From positions 35,569,479 to 35,633,478 of the forward strand of contig OX246741.1 of NCBI GenBank assembly GCA_945910005.1: 64,000 nt of DNA, read 5' to 3'. Position 1 is the first letter of the stretch. The number at the start of each line of letters is the position of its first letter. The position numbers were made by a program, and so were the translations under genes. The notes under the pieces are model-generated. The model worked only from the letters and a program-made list of their open reading frames with translations. It was not told where the DNA came from and made no database searches. Source of the DNA: Isoperla grammatica. Its lineage: Eukaryota; Arthropoda; Insecta; Plecoptera; Perlodidae. Below, piece after piece: positions 1 to 10,800 of the stretch.

Positions 1-598
1 ACAAAGCTCTTTAAACACAGTGGTCCTAACACAACTCTTTAGCCTTGATAAATCTCTTGAAACACAGTGGCCCTAACAAAACTCTTTAGCCTTGATAAAG
101 CTCTTTAAACACATTGGCCTTGACAAAACTCTTTAGCCTTGATAAAGCTCTTTAAACACATTGGCCTGGACAAAACTCTTTAGCCTTGATAAAGCTCTTT
201 AAACACAGTGGCCCTGACAAAACTCTTTAGCCTTAACAAAACTCTTTAAACACAGTGGCCTTAATTGACAAAACTCTTTAGCCTTGACAAAGCTCTTTAA
301 ACACAGTGGCCTTGACAAAACTCTTTAGCCTTGATAAAGCTCTTTAAACACAGTGGCCTTGACAAAACTCTTTAGCCTTGATATAGCTCTTCAAACACAG
401 TGACCCTGACAAAACTCTTTAACCTTGATATAGCTCTTCAAACACAGTGACCCTGACAAAACTCTTTAGCCTTGATATAGCTCTTCAAACACAGTGACCC
501 TGACAAAACTCTTTAGCCTTGATATAGCTCTTCAAACACAGTGACCCTGACAAAACTCTTTAGCCTTGATATAGCTCTTCAAACACAGTGGCCTTGAC
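1..598. repeat. 47-bp minisatellite
   Basis: Twelve to thirteen tandem copies of a 47-bp unit, each with two related halves built on CTCTTTAAACACAGTGGCC and CTCTTTAGCCTTGATA. Copies from about 380 onward share a variant (ATATAGCTCTTCAAACACAGTGACC), which points to recent local expansion of one sub-block. The array may continue beyond the left edge. It lies downstream of the last visible SLC22 exon, so it is probably intronic. Confidence 0.95.
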
Positions 599-1342
599 GA
601 CTAAACTAAAATGACTTCCAACTAAATATTTGTGTTGTCACCTGATCCGATTCCACAGCTTCACAGATTCTGGTAGGCGGTTGTCATGGTGAAAACAAGT
701 TAGCAAATACTTGAATATTTACTTGGAACAATAACAAAGCAAAATTTAAAAAATAGAGGTGTTGGTAAAGCAATTATTTCCAAAGCAGCGTACGACAGAT
801 TTCTACCGATTTGTAATAATTATAATGTTGTTGTTTTGTTTTTATTTTTAACAATTATAATGGCTGCTTTCATAAACACAATTCGAATTGGATTAGTCAT
901 AAAATACACACAACCAAGGAATTAAAAATACACCGATATCAGCTGCAATTCATCACAATCGTTGAGTTCAGACACGATTTGAGACAAAATGATTTGAGTC
1001 ATTTAGATACAATGAAACTTACCAAACTCTCCAACAGTCCCGACGAGTGTCGTTAAATGATTAAAACGTATTTAGTGTACCTGAGTTTATTGGGTTTAAG
1101 GGCGCTTCAACCAGTTAGGTCATTTTGCTAATCGAAAGGAAATTCAAGGAACACAATTTATTTAATCCCGCAATTGCTCTTTCGCATATAGTGTAAATAT
1201 TATTTTAGTGTGGTTCGCAACAACTGTTTTCCTTTTCACAGTGGCTGAATGATGATTGTACCAATATTAGCGAGTAATTAAAGAATTCAGCTTGCTACAC
1301 ATGGGGAGACGAGAGCAAAGTGGATTAGTGTGAAACTCCTGG
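599..1342. other. Non-coding stretch between minisatellite and MITE M1
   Basis: AT-rich sequence with no supported gene. Positions 680-720 (TTGTCATGGTGAAAACAAGT) resemble one arm of the hairpin at 38610-38710. The rest shows no clear feature. Probably SLC22 intron. Confidence 0.5.
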
Positions 1343-1676
1343 TAAAGGTCTCTCACAGCAAGAAGTAAGATAGCATCAGGTGGTATCAGGACTCTAAATG
1401 TGAACCTAAATGTGGGCCATTTAGATTCCAACTTAACAAGCGCGAATAACTAACGTTTTTCCCGATTATCAAGTACAATTTGGCTGCGGTAAGTTTTTTG
1501 ACGGTAACGTACAAGAAAACGTGCAAGCAGGTTTCCGTCAAAAAACTTAACGCAACCAAATTGTACTAGATATCGGGGAAAACGTTAGTGATTCGCACTT
1601 GTTAAGTTGGTAACTAATTGTAGGCGGTCCTGACTCCCCTGACACTATGTTACTTCTTGGTGTGAGAGACCTATAG
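1343..1676. mobile_element. MITE family M1, copy 1
   Basis: Inverted-repeat element with ends GGTCTCTCACAGCAAGAAGT and the complementary ACTTCTTGGTGTGAGAGACC. Inside is a second, longer palindrome containing CCGATTATC-AGTACAATTTGG and its complement, flanking GTTTTTTGACGG and CCGTCAAAAAAC. Copies also occur at 14962-15215, 28382-28675 and 39878-40178. No coding capacity. It lies in SLC22 intronic sequence, about 25 bp beyond the donor of the exon at 1701-1869. Confidence 0.9.
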
Positions 1677-1700
1677 TAAATAATACCGTAGCGTACTTAC

Positions 1701-1869
1701 CACCACAGGGCCAGGAGAATGATGGAGGGCAGCGATATCGCCAGCTGGAAGTAGTGCCAGTCTCGGAAATAATATGATATGATGGGCAGGGTACTGTGGC
1801 CGATGCTGAAGGGTATGTGGTAGAGAACTGACATCGCCATCCTCCACCAGCCGCCCAGAATCTCCATGC
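1701..1869 (-). CDS. SLC22-like exon (membrane segments 5-6 region)
   Basis: Acceptor TTGTTGCAG precedes GCATGGAG; donor TGGTG|GTAAGTAC at the low-coordinate end. It encodes MEILGGWWRMAMSVL and then a hydrophobic block ending LALWW. It enters with 2 nt completing a split Cys codon and leaves in phase 2, so at least one more exon lies to the left. Confidence 0.88.
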
Positions 1870-4800
1870 CTGCAACAAAACAAATCAAAATATGTAATAA
1901 TAAGTGTATGTATTTCATTCTTTGTTTATTTGAGGAAAAGGGCGAATTTTAGCCGAAATGGTTTCTCTTATTAACCTGAACTAGCGTAAATGAAATCTAA
2001 CACACCCAGAAATAAATTGGGAATTAACAGTCTCAAAGATCAAGTCAAAAGCATTTAGACTAGAGGTACACTACACTAAACTGGTACAATACCAAATGTA
2101 TTTGATGAAATTGAATTAAGAAAGATATTATTGGGATTGGAGAATACACATTTTTAAGATGAGCGGCATTATAGTTCCATATTCTTCGCTTGAATGCCGA
2201 TGCAAAACAGTAAAAGCATCGAATTATTATTTGAAAGATGTCAATAGATTAATTTGAAAACTAACATGCAAAATTAGTCAATTGGACATAATAAATTATC
2301 TAAACAGGAAATGGAAAAAAACTTGAAGGCAAATGAAACGCCAACGTTGCCAGAAGATCTCAAGTAACTGCAAACCGTCAATTTTCATCATCATCATCTA
2401 TAACGATTTTAAACAACTGCCTTGTGGGAGGGAAAACATCTTCATGATAATACACTAGTTATACGAATATTCACACAAGGCAGCTGTAATTTGAGGAGCA
2501 ATCTTCGCGTTAACTCACGGGATGTTATGTTCGTTATGTCTCTAAGGTCGAATACTAATTGTGACCAATGAACACAATACAGACAATTCTCCTCAAACCA
2601 CGCAAGAGGGTTGTCATTGGTTAACTTAACTCGTCGTGTTTCCTTCCATAATGTCAGACAATCATTGTAATCTTGGATTTCATCAAGAATCTCGGCACAC
2701 GCGACGCCTTATATAACTTGAATGGGAACTGATTGTTCCAACATAATAATAGTAATGCAAAACGTACAATAATTTGTCACCAGATTATCTTCATAGACAT
2801 TTCACATATGACCAAGCAAGTTGCACATTTTATAAATCAACAGATAGCCATGGTTATTCTGTCTCCGCGCATTTAAACTTGATGGACAAATGTGTTGAAA
2901 TCTGGACGGTTGGCGACTTTATAACCAATACACGCGAGTAATTATCACTTATGGACATATGTTTAAAGTAAAGTTGAAAGTAAATGATCATTAATATGTT
3001 TAAAGAACACAAATGTTTAACATTAATTTAAGTCATAATGTTAAATATTGCAATAACTACGTATTTCTTTTATGGTTATGTTTATAGAAAAAACATTTTA
3101 TGAAGAAATCTTTAACAATAAATACATTGTTATTATAGCGCAATCTTCTACACTGCATTCAAATATTTACAGCGCATATATGCAAGAATCTATCCTATCA
3201 TTGGGTTTGTCAAACCAAATTCCTATCCCAACGATGCCCGACATTTTGAAATTACGCCCCCTCTCCCCTCGATGGTGACGCGGCAGGCGGGAATGTTAAA
3301 GCCGAATAGGAATCAGAGATGTATAAGGTTCAGTTATTATTATTGATACCGCTATTTCGTTAGCATGTGACTCACCAGTTAGGCGGACCTCACAATTTGT
3401 ATGTCTAGTCTTGTATTGGGTTTATTCATGTTTCCAGTGCAGAAACTCTAAGGTTCGATTCCCGGCTCGGGCTTGGGTTTTTAGAATTTAGGAAATTGAT
3501 TTAAATCTACCAGTATGATACTGATGTAACTTATACGTAAACGGTGACTTTGGAGCCGCCATATCAACGAAGCACATACTACATTGTATGTCCCTAGCCG
3601 AAGATCTTTTCTTGTAACTGAATGGGTAGACAAATTTATAATGTAAGAAACACTGAAGCCAGAGAGACTCACAGATGACGAAGCTTGTGGTCATGGTTCC
3701 TCCAGTGGCCAGGGCGGAGACGAACCTCATGATGAGGAATACCTCGTACCAGGGGATGAAGGCGGTTACCACCCCGGACACGATCTGCAGCACGATCGCT
3801 ATCAACATCGGTAACTTCCGGCCGTACCTGCAACAAACCGTTATCCCATACGTCATCCTTGCAGATCCTAATCAATCTCAACCCAGCTTGATAGAGTCGT
3901 CGTACAATGCTTCGGTAATGCTTCCGTCACTGGTTGGGGAGCGGCAGCCAAACTAGCGGCCGTGGCTAATTCAGATACCTGCTGGGGTTGGCCGAGACCG
4001 TAAACACGTCGTTGATAGATGACGAAAGCATTACCGAAGTTATTGTACGACGACTTTAGTTGTAGTCAAACCGGTTTTTCTGATCTACAGATTTTGTGCA
4101 ACCCTATTGTAGCTTGGCGCTCCCAACCCAACAGATGAATAGAATGACAGCTTTCCTAATTGATTCACAAGATCGTCCCACATACCGGAATTAATCACCA
4201 TAACAATACTATCGGCAACTGAACTATCACTATCGCAATATTCAAAAAAACATTATGTTTTTATTTTCAGTATTTCATCAATCTCAAATTCTGAATGGAA
4301 GCTCGATGTACAAACTGGGTCAGTTGTTTAGAAAAACAACGGCAATACGAGTAGGTGTTGATTCCAAGATGCTGTATTAGAATGTTCGATCATGCACGAT
4401 AACCCGGTTTATATGCTTGTCAAGAATGTCGAGTGGACAAAGCGCGCGCGTGGTCAGTGACGGAATATATAGGGGTCGGTAAAACCCCACTATTGCAGTG
4501 GTATTTGCCAGTTCTCGCGCGGTCATTCTGGAGCGAGATAAACCAATGTCACTGGATTTACTCCTAGCGGAGTAATTGCGATGCGCAAAGTACTTCGCCA
4601 TCGGCCTGTGCCGCTACTAGCGAAGCCTAGCGTCAATCTAGTAGACCTTGAGGTAAAGATTAGCGCTGTGAGTATCGCACGCCATCTCTACCCTTGGCGT
4701 GAGACTATCTGACCCACTCCTCGCATGTATCCACGCACAGTCACGTGACATGTAAACCACTGTACTTACATCTTCATTTAGTCGGTGCGTGTTCGTGTGG

Positions 4801-7665
4801 ACACAGGACAACACTCGACGTAAATACTGGCTTTAGAATGTTTGCGTGATCATTGTTTACTTTCCAGTGGTTTCGATTAATTTTTAGCTACCATTGTACT
4901 CTTTACGCATTCATTAACTTCAACACGTTTTTCATTATATTAGAATGTTATATATAATCCACAAAAACATTTGAGAAAATGTTATTATTCTCGAATACAA
5001 TAGAAAAACATCAGGTCTATTCACACTAACCGTCAAGCCGGCGACCATCACCCGACCGACAATCGGCGGCAGGTAGCCGACCGACAGTGGAAGCTAGTAG
5101 TGTCTCAGTAGTGGTTGAAAGCCCCAAGAAGAGAAACGTATTGTTTTAATGTTTAGCAACAGTGATTTAGCAGTAATAGCGCTATTACTAGAGGAGGAGG
5201 ATGAAGAGACAATGAGGAAACGTAAAAAGAAGCGCGTGTGGGTACACAAGTCTTTGTTAGCGAGGAAAACTGAAGGAGAGTTTTATACACTCTACAAAGA
5301 ATTGTTGGACGACGAAGATAAGTTTTATCAGTACTTCCGGATGACCAGACTTCAATTCAATTACGTCTTAAATAAAATTGAAGGAGCTATCACTAAGAAG
5401 AATACTTCATTTAGAGAAGCAATCACACCAATTCAAAAGTTAGCGGTTTGCTTGAGGTAAGTTTATTTTTAAATATGCTTACTACATTTCAAATTACAGT
5501 AACTTGAATTGGAAGTTAAGTTGTCTTTCGCATTAATTGAAATTCAATGTGGGCAATGTTTGGTTGAGATGTACAAACTTTTGCTTATTTATTCTAATAT
5601 ACTGACACGTAGGAACTTAATATGCCTTAATATGGAATAATAATAAATATATACGATAACAAATTAATGTCATATATTAATATTGCTTAATATGCACTGT
5701 ATTAAAATAAATAAACTACTGAAATAAATTACCTGGTTGTTGTAGTTCGTCCCCAATTTCTCTCCAAATCTTCTCCTTCTTTATACTGTCACTATATTCT
5801 TTATTAGCCATATTGTACAATACTTCGTGGCTTTGCACCAGCAAAATTAACTTTTCGTCGTTCATGTTGTCTTCGGGAGTGATCTTCTCCTGAGGGAAGC
5901 GCAAACACAAATGACCGCGCAGGCGGGTGTCGCCGTCAACCTGTTCTCACTATCCGACACGGACCGGCAGGGACCATCAAAACATTGTCTCCGTGAATGT
6001 CGGCCGGCGGTTGTCGGTGATGGTCGGTGCCGGCCGCCGACAGTGTGAACACCCCTATTTATAACCCATGTAATAAAGTTTTGTCGGTCCGGTGATGGTC
6101 GCCGGCTAGCCGGTTAGTGTGAATAGACCTGACACGGTGGTAGCTTGGTCAGTAGCCGGAGGTGTATAGAATAGAATTGATATAGATGCGCACATACCCG
6201 CAATTCAGATCTTACAAGACTTATTTGAATCTATTACTTGACTGTTTTTAAAAATGTTAAGTTAAATTGTTTGAAATATTCCTGTTATCCAGGGGAGGCA
6301 AACGCCCCCTCTTGCCCCCTTGGTGCCCTTGATTGGATGGTTGGTTGGTTTAGCTCACCTGTCAGCGGCCATACCGAAGAGGACATTGCCGAGCAGGACT
6401 CCAAACATGAACACGGTTTGGGCGACATTGGCCAGCTGGGCGCGATCACAAACCAGGTCCCACTAGAAACAGACGGTTTTCAGTGCAACACTTTTTTAAA
6501 TTTGACTTTGGGTGAAAGACATACACGATAACATACAAAATTAACATACAAATTCTCCTAAGACAATACCCTAAATAGAAACCAATCACTCAATGAGTCT
6601 TACAAAAGTATACATACAAAAGAATGGCATATGTGTGCACGTATAAGAGTGAACGTGGGCTGTGTATGAATGTTTTGCTATTCAAACACGACCTTTGCTT
6701 TATCCAGTGGCGGCTCGTGCATGGTTGGAACTGCGGAGCTGCGTGCGCTTGCCCTTCGTAAAATGATGAACTACATTTTAAATAGTAAAAACTAAACGGT
6801 AAAACTGCTTATAGATCTGATTTGCGATCTTCTTGGTGTAATTTATTTATCTACTGCGTCGAGTGAAACCAGTCAAGCCACCTCTACTATTAGTCTCACC
6901 GTATTCAACGGTACCTATACTTGTCATTGAGCGCCAGGCGCGTAACAACCTTGATTTAAGTGGGGGGGGGGGGGGGGGGGAGGGGGTCACGAATATAAAA
7001 ATACATAACAACAAATTGGTTGTAATAAAAGTAGGCCTATCTGGTACATTTGTAGAAACATTTGGCATGCTATTTACTGTAGTTATTAGTTTTATTCTGT
7101 GACTACAAATATTTCAAAGAGCCGTGTGGCCATGCATTTGTTTCGGACAAACATCGAATATGCACGAATCAAAGAAAGGTACAATAATAGAGTTGCCTAG
7201 CAACACATTGTTTGTCCGCCTGTGATGTCACAACCACCTCAATTGAAGCTTGGCCGACGTTCAAGAAAGCTGTGCCTCAATGTAACCCTTCAAAATGATT
7301 GAAATTACGAATTATATTCGAGAAGGCTATGTATTCAAGTATGGGGTCAATGGCGGCCGGAGTTCAAAGATGGCGCAAATATAATACCTGAGTGATGATC
7401 GTCTCCTGGAAGATGCTTCTGTCGTACTCGAAGGTCTGACACTCTGTCGTCGAGCCGTTGTCGACGTGGACGCTGCAGGTGTCTCCGTGCGTCGGCGGCG
7501 TCGAGGCGCACCAGAACTTGGCCGGGGGGGCGAGGAAGACTATGCTCAGCTGATACCAGGCGATGGGCAGCTTCAGCAGGGACACCCACGCTATGATGAT
7601 CACCTGCCAGCGACCGAACGCTCCCATGGCGGACTCCACCACGTCCGCGCCGCCATCTTTAGGCA
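1701..7665 (-). CDS. SLC22-family organic ion transporter (partial, 5' four exons seen)
   Basis: Major facilitator superfamily carrier of the SLC22 group, which moves organic cations, anions or zwitterions such as carnitine across the plasma membrane. Exons at 7388-7665, 6359-6462, 3673-3827 and 1701-1869 join in one frame (phases 0, 2, 1, then 2). The order matches the family: membrane segment 1 (GAFGRWQVIIIAWVSLLKLP), a Cys-rich extracellular loop with an N-linked site (NGS), WDLVCDRAQLANVAQTVFMF leading into segment 2, the MFS loop signature GMAADRYGRK, segments 3-4, then WHYFQLAISLPSIILLALWW. The first coding exon, with the start Met, was not located upstream of 7665. The C-terminal half lies beyond the left edge. 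The family is secure; the substrate cannot be read from this part. Confidence 0.88.
1870..3409. other. SLC22 intron, left part
   Basis: AT-rich sequence with no supported gene and no clear repeat that I could pair within the window. ORFs here are short and without recognisable motifs. Confidence 0.5.
3410..3645 (+). mobile_element. tRNA-derived SINE, family SINE-2
   Basis: The tRNA-like head carries a B-box (GGTTCGATTCCC at about 3453). It is followed by a body with CTGATGTAACTTATACGTAAACGG and a tail ending CTTGTAACTGAATGGGTAGAC. The same body and tail occur at 49318-49555 and in part at 22015-22140. It lies in the SLC22 intron, about 30 bp past the donor of the exon at 3673-3827. Confidence 0.75.
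3673..3827 (-). CDS. SLC22-like exon (loop 2-3 and segments 3-4)
   Basis: Acceptor GTTTGTTGCAG, donor ATCT|GTGAGT. Encodes YGRKLPMLIAIVLQIVSGVV and then FLIMRFVSALATGGTMTTSF. It completes the MFS signature DRYGRK with the previous exon and leaves in phase 1, which matches the entry of the exon at 1701-1869. Confidence 0.92.
3893..4058. mobile_element. MITE family M2, copy 1
   Basis: Terminal inverted repeats GTCGTCGTACAATGCTTCGG and CCGAAGTTATTGTACGACGAC flank a short centre. A second copy with the same ends and centre (GGGAGCGGCAGCCAA) is at 30755-30922. Non-coding. Confidence 0.85.
4059..5010. other. Non-coding stretch in SLC22 intron
   Basis: No supported gene. Moderately GC-rich between 4380 and 4800, AT-rich after 4840. 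Nothing recognisable. Confidence 0.4.
5149..5456 (+). pseudogene. Harbinger transposase, first exon only
   Basis: About 103 codons from an ATG: an acidic stretch, a basic stretch (RKRKKKRVW), then FYQYFRMTRLQFNYVLNKIE and IQKLAVCLR, typical of the N-terminus of HARBI-type transposases. It ends at donor CTTGAG|GTAAGT, where family members continue into the catalytic DDE domain. No DDE domain is present before the right end of the element, so it cannot encode an active transposase alone. Confidence 0.85.
5733..5910 (-). pseudogene. MADF-domain protein of Harbinger element, first exon only
   Basis: Encodes NDEKLILLVQSHEVLYNMAN and then KKEKIWREIGDELQ, the first half of a MADF (Myb/SANT-like) DNA-binding domain as found in the second protein of PIF/Harbinger elements. 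It ends at donor CAACCAG|GTAATT. Downstream exons are missing. It is convergent with the transposase exon, as expected for the two-gene layout. Confidence 0.8.
6359..6462 (-). CDS. SLC22-like exon (segment 2)
   Basis: Acceptor GTTTCTAG, donor GACAG|GTGAGC. Encodes WDLVCDRAQLANVAQTVFMF and GVLLGNVLFGMAAD. The WDLVC...R motif followed by a Gly-rich helix and the start of GxxADRxGR is diagnostic for SLC22. It enters in phase 0 and leaves in phase 2. Confidence 0.93.
6463..7387. other. SLC22 intron with poly-G tract
   Basis: A CAGTGGCGGCTCGTGC motif at 6712, typical of a hAT end, has no matching right end that I could find. A G-homopolymer of about 20 nt occurs at 6962. No gene supported. Confidence 0.5.
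7388..7665 (-). CDS. SLC22-like exon (segment 1 and extracellular loop)
   Basis: Acceptor TGCATCTAG, donor ACTCAG|GTATTA. Encodes DVVESAMGAFGRWQ, a hydrophobic segment, then a loop with four Cys and a possible glycosylation site. An in-frame ATG at 7675 overlaps the acceptor region, so this could be either the first coding exon (Met at 7675) or the second. The good acceptor favours the second. Confidence 0.88.
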
Positions 7666-8466
7666 CTAGATGCATGGAAACAAATAACAGTTAATAGTGT
7701 AGTGGATTAGAGCAAAATACGGGACACATTCGGGGTTTTGTGATAGAAGCGTGAATTTTTGATCAAATACTCAGAAAAATATTCTAATCAAACTGCCAAG
7801 AGGAGGCCTAAAAAAAGTTCACTGGTTTAGGGGCTGTGAGGGGTCAAACAATGGGGGTGGAGGGGAAGTTAAAAAAAGAATCTTCCACCAACTGTGATCA
7901 TAATACACCCAAATTTATAAATAGGGTAGCTAAATGTCAATTCTATTTTTAAAAAATTGAAATATGATCCAACTTATCATTCTTGACTGATAATGTGACC
8001 TTTGACCTGAAGTCAATAAGTTTTTTAATATTTGAGGAAGTGTACCTTGTGACCACTCGTTGTTTCATAAATTATCTCTAGAATACAAATTAAGGGTCAA
8101 TATATGTTTTGCTATGTATTTGGTCAAGTTATATCGTGACCTTTGACCTGTTAGCTAAGAATAAATGCCCGCGTCCTGGTGTTTAGTTGATACTTGTTTC
8201 AAAATGCATAAATCGTATGTAAAATTATTGTGTGGAAAGCATGGTCATAAAAGTTTGCATAAAGATGCTCTCAGTTATTGATGGGGTGGTTTTAGTTTGA
8301 CCTTGACCTCAACGTTTCATTTAATTGAATTAGGCCTAAAGCCTCTTCTATAGCTTGTGACTACTCGTTGAAAAGGTAATGGTAATTTGCATACGTTTTA
8401 TAAATTCATTTATTTTTAATAATTTACTATAATCCTGAAAAGTTAACAAAAGCTTGCAATTTGTAA

Positions 8467-9000
8467 GTGAAATCTAAACTACAAATTCTTAGACTACAAA
8501 ATAAAAACAAACTGATAACTCTACAATGGATACCATCACACTGCAGCATATACGGAAACGATGAGGCCGACTATCTGGCCAAAACAGGAGCCAGAATGCC
8601 GCAACTGCCAAAACCTTTAACCCTCGAGTCTATGAAAGCACATTTAAATGCTGCAGCCACTAAGAAGATCAGGCAGGACTGGGTAGAGAAAGGTAGAAAC
8701 AAGCCATGGCAGGAATATACCATGAGTTCAAAAAGGCCCGCCAACCATCTTCCACGGCAAATTGAAACGGCCCAGTTCAGGCTAAAAACGCAGCACGATC
8801 TTCTAGGGAAGCATCTCCACCGAATAGGGGTGTTTGAGACGAGTACCTGCAAGCTGTGTGGAAATGGGGAGCAGGATAGGAGCCACCTGTTTGTATGTCC
8901 AAAACTGGCAGGGGAACGTGACGCAATGCCGAGCGGCATGAAGAGCGTGGAGAAAGAAGCGTGTCTCTACTGGTTGACCAGATCCAGCATGATGGCATAA
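8467..9000 (+). pseudogene. Non-LTR retrotransposon RNase H / C-terminal fragment
   Basis: Open frame of 177 codons without a proper ATG at its start. LQWIPSHCSIYGNDEADYLA is the last RNase H block (catalytic His, then GNDEAD), and a CxxC...HxxxC knuckle follows (CKLCGNGEQDRSHLFVC). This is the C-terminal end of an ORF2 of the I/Jockey type. Reverse transcriptase and endonuclease are absent, as expected of a 5'-truncated insertion. The 3' end near 9030 is A- and G-rich. Confidence 0.85.
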
Positions 9001-9187
9001 CAGCCAAATGTGGGCATTTGAGAAGAAGAAGTAAGTGAAAATTTGTTGCAATTTAATTTGACAATGATTGACACGCGTAGATTGTGTGTATGTATGTATA
9101 ATTAAATGTAATTATGTGTGATTTTTTAAACTTGATACCCCTGCCCCAGTCGGGAGTGGAAAGATTAACACGTTATGTGAAGCTTTG

Positions 9188-10314
9188 AAGAGCGTTCTGT
9201 ATGCCATATGAGCGGTGGCCTTTCATCAGTAATTCACCAATAGATGCATTTGTGGAAGTTTTCGATCGCATACCAGAAACAAAAGAGGTATGGGAATCAG
9301 AAGACGCGTTGATGCGTCTAACACATTACCAAACAACTGGCAAGAGTTCCTTCGAACAAACGAAAATAAATCAGAACTATTCAACATGTTGTGTGAATTT
9401 GTTCTTAAGATCAATACATCAATTGGATAAGTAGTTGTCACTAAGGGAGAAGATGCTCTGTGCAATGACGACAGTGTGTGTTTGAAAGCTGTTGCACCCT
9501 GCAACCACGAGGAAGCAGACACAAGACTCATCTTACATTTGTACTATGTACTCAATGAGAAGAATGAAGTTCTGATACGCACGGTAGACTCGGATGTTGT
9601 TGTACTTTGCATTGCCGCAGCTAATAACCTTACAGAAAAGAAGGTGTGGGTACAATTTGGGGTAGGCAGCAATGTACGAATTATAGCAGCACACTCGATT
9701 GCCCGAACACTTGGACCAGAAAAATCTGCAGCGCTCCCATTCTTTCAAGCTTTTACTGGTTGTGATACATGCTCATCCTTCGCAAGTAAAGGGAAGAAAT
9801 CACCCTCGAAAACATGGACTGTATTGCCAGAAGTCACTGATGTATTCAAAGTTCTTTCAAGGCCTGTAGAGAAAGTGCACGATTACATCTTAGGGTTGTT
9901 GGAGACAATTATTATTCTACTCTTTGATCGAACCAGTGACTGTGCAACCGTGAATGAATGACGTAAGGAGTTGTTCACGCAGAAAGGAAGGCCAATGGAG
10001 AGCTTGCCTCCAACTCAAGATGCATTACATCAACATATTCTACGTGCTGTGTTCCAGGCTGGGTTGGTTTGGGGATTATCAGCCATCTCTTTCCCAAAAC
10101 ATCCTAGTCCTGCTATCTGGAGTTGGTGTAAAGACGCGTCTGATGTGTGGGAATCCAAATGGACTACCCTTCCTGACGCAATGCACTCATGTAACGAAGT
10201 GGTTGTTTGTAGCCTAAATGTAAAAACGATTGCCTTGAAGATCAATGCACATGTCATATAAGTGGACAATCATGCTGTGCTTCGTGCAAGTGCAGGGGCG
10301 AATGTAACGAGTAA
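9188..10314 (+). pseudogene. Transposon-associated HEEADTR-motif protein with Cys-rich tail, frameshifted
   Basis: The central block at 9476-9958 reads CNHEEADTRLILH, then RTVDSDVVVLCIAAANN, RIIAAHSIARTLG, ALPFFQAFTGCDTCSSFASK and PEVTDVF. This ordered motif set belongs to a widespread, poorly named family of repeat-associated proteins in invertebrates and fish. The acidic HEEADTR and DSDVVVL motifs resemble a PIN-like fold (inference). A stop follows at 9961, and family homology resumes at 9972 in another frame (FTQKGRPMESLPPTQDALHQ). After about 10215 it shifts again to a Cys-rich tail at 10219-10314 (CKNDC, CTC, CCASCKCRGEC) that ends at TAA with an overlapping AATAAA. At least two breaks make it a pseudogene. 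An N-terminal piece (9201-9330) is also visible. Confidence 0.8.
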
Positions 10315-10489
10315 ATAAAGAAAATCAATGCTATTATCGTATTAATTACAATTTTCCAGTAATGTCTTGTTTGCATATCTTTTTTAGTATTATTTCAAAA
10401 ATACTCATCATTTCTGCATTTTGAGAAATTGTCCAATTAGCAAGCAACAATTTTTCAATCGCAAGTTGAGAGCTTGGGAATTATTGTAT

Positions 10490-10800
10490 GGTTTATTTGT
10501 TGTTTAACGACGTACTCGATAACAAGGTCATATGACGTCTGGGGGTGGTTGGAGAAAAGGGACACCTGACTCGTAAAGGGGTGGAAAATGGAAATGGGAG
10601 GACGTGGACTGCCTTTCATGTGGCGTCTCTACCTCAAACTGTCTGGCTAAGGTGGCCCTAGACCACAAATATAATATACGCTTCCGCCGCCATAGCTCTC
10701 GGGATCACCAAAACAAGCAAACCTGCCCACTACGATAAGGTAGCAGTTCTTGGGAAGGTGGGAAGTGTCGTAGGTTTTCAGGATTACATGTAATTATTAA
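10490..10800. repeat. Dispersed repeat R3 (copy 1)
   Basis: Contains ACGACGTACTCGATAACAAGGTCATATGACGTC and, near 10690, CATAGCTCTCGGGATCACCAA. The same blocks occur in inverse orientation at about 30730-31100. Non-coding. It sits just inside the right long inverted repeat. Confidence 0.55.

Larger units (their letters stand above)
5011..6132. mobile_element. PIF/Harbinger DNA transposon, internally deleted
   Basis: Ends are TCAGGTCTATTCACACTAAC and GTTAGTGTGAATAGACCTGA, with the inverted repeat continuing inward for about 50 bp (GCCGGCGACCATCAC on the left, GTGATGGTCGCCGGC on the right). Inside are the first exon of a Harbinger transposase (plus strand) and the first exon of a MADF protein (minus strand), the two-gene set known from this superfamily. 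Both genes stop at a good splice donor and nothing after it is recognisable, so the middle is deleted. A 3-bp ACA sits at or beside both ends and may be the target duplication, but the exact boundary is ambiguous by one base. The element lies in the SLC22 intron. Confidence 0.88.

Noticed and set aside
1..598. CRISPR array
   Set aside because: The whole 47-bp unit is repeated with no unique spacers, and the DNA is eukaryotic.
6712..7000. hAT element starting CAGTGGCGGCTCGTGC
   Set aside because: Only the left end is visible; no matching right end or 8-bp duplication could be found nearby.
7347..7669. Other-frame ORFs over the SLC22 exon at 7388-7665
   Set aside because: Arg/Ala-rich shadow translations; the frame with GAFGRWQVIIIAWVS is the real one.
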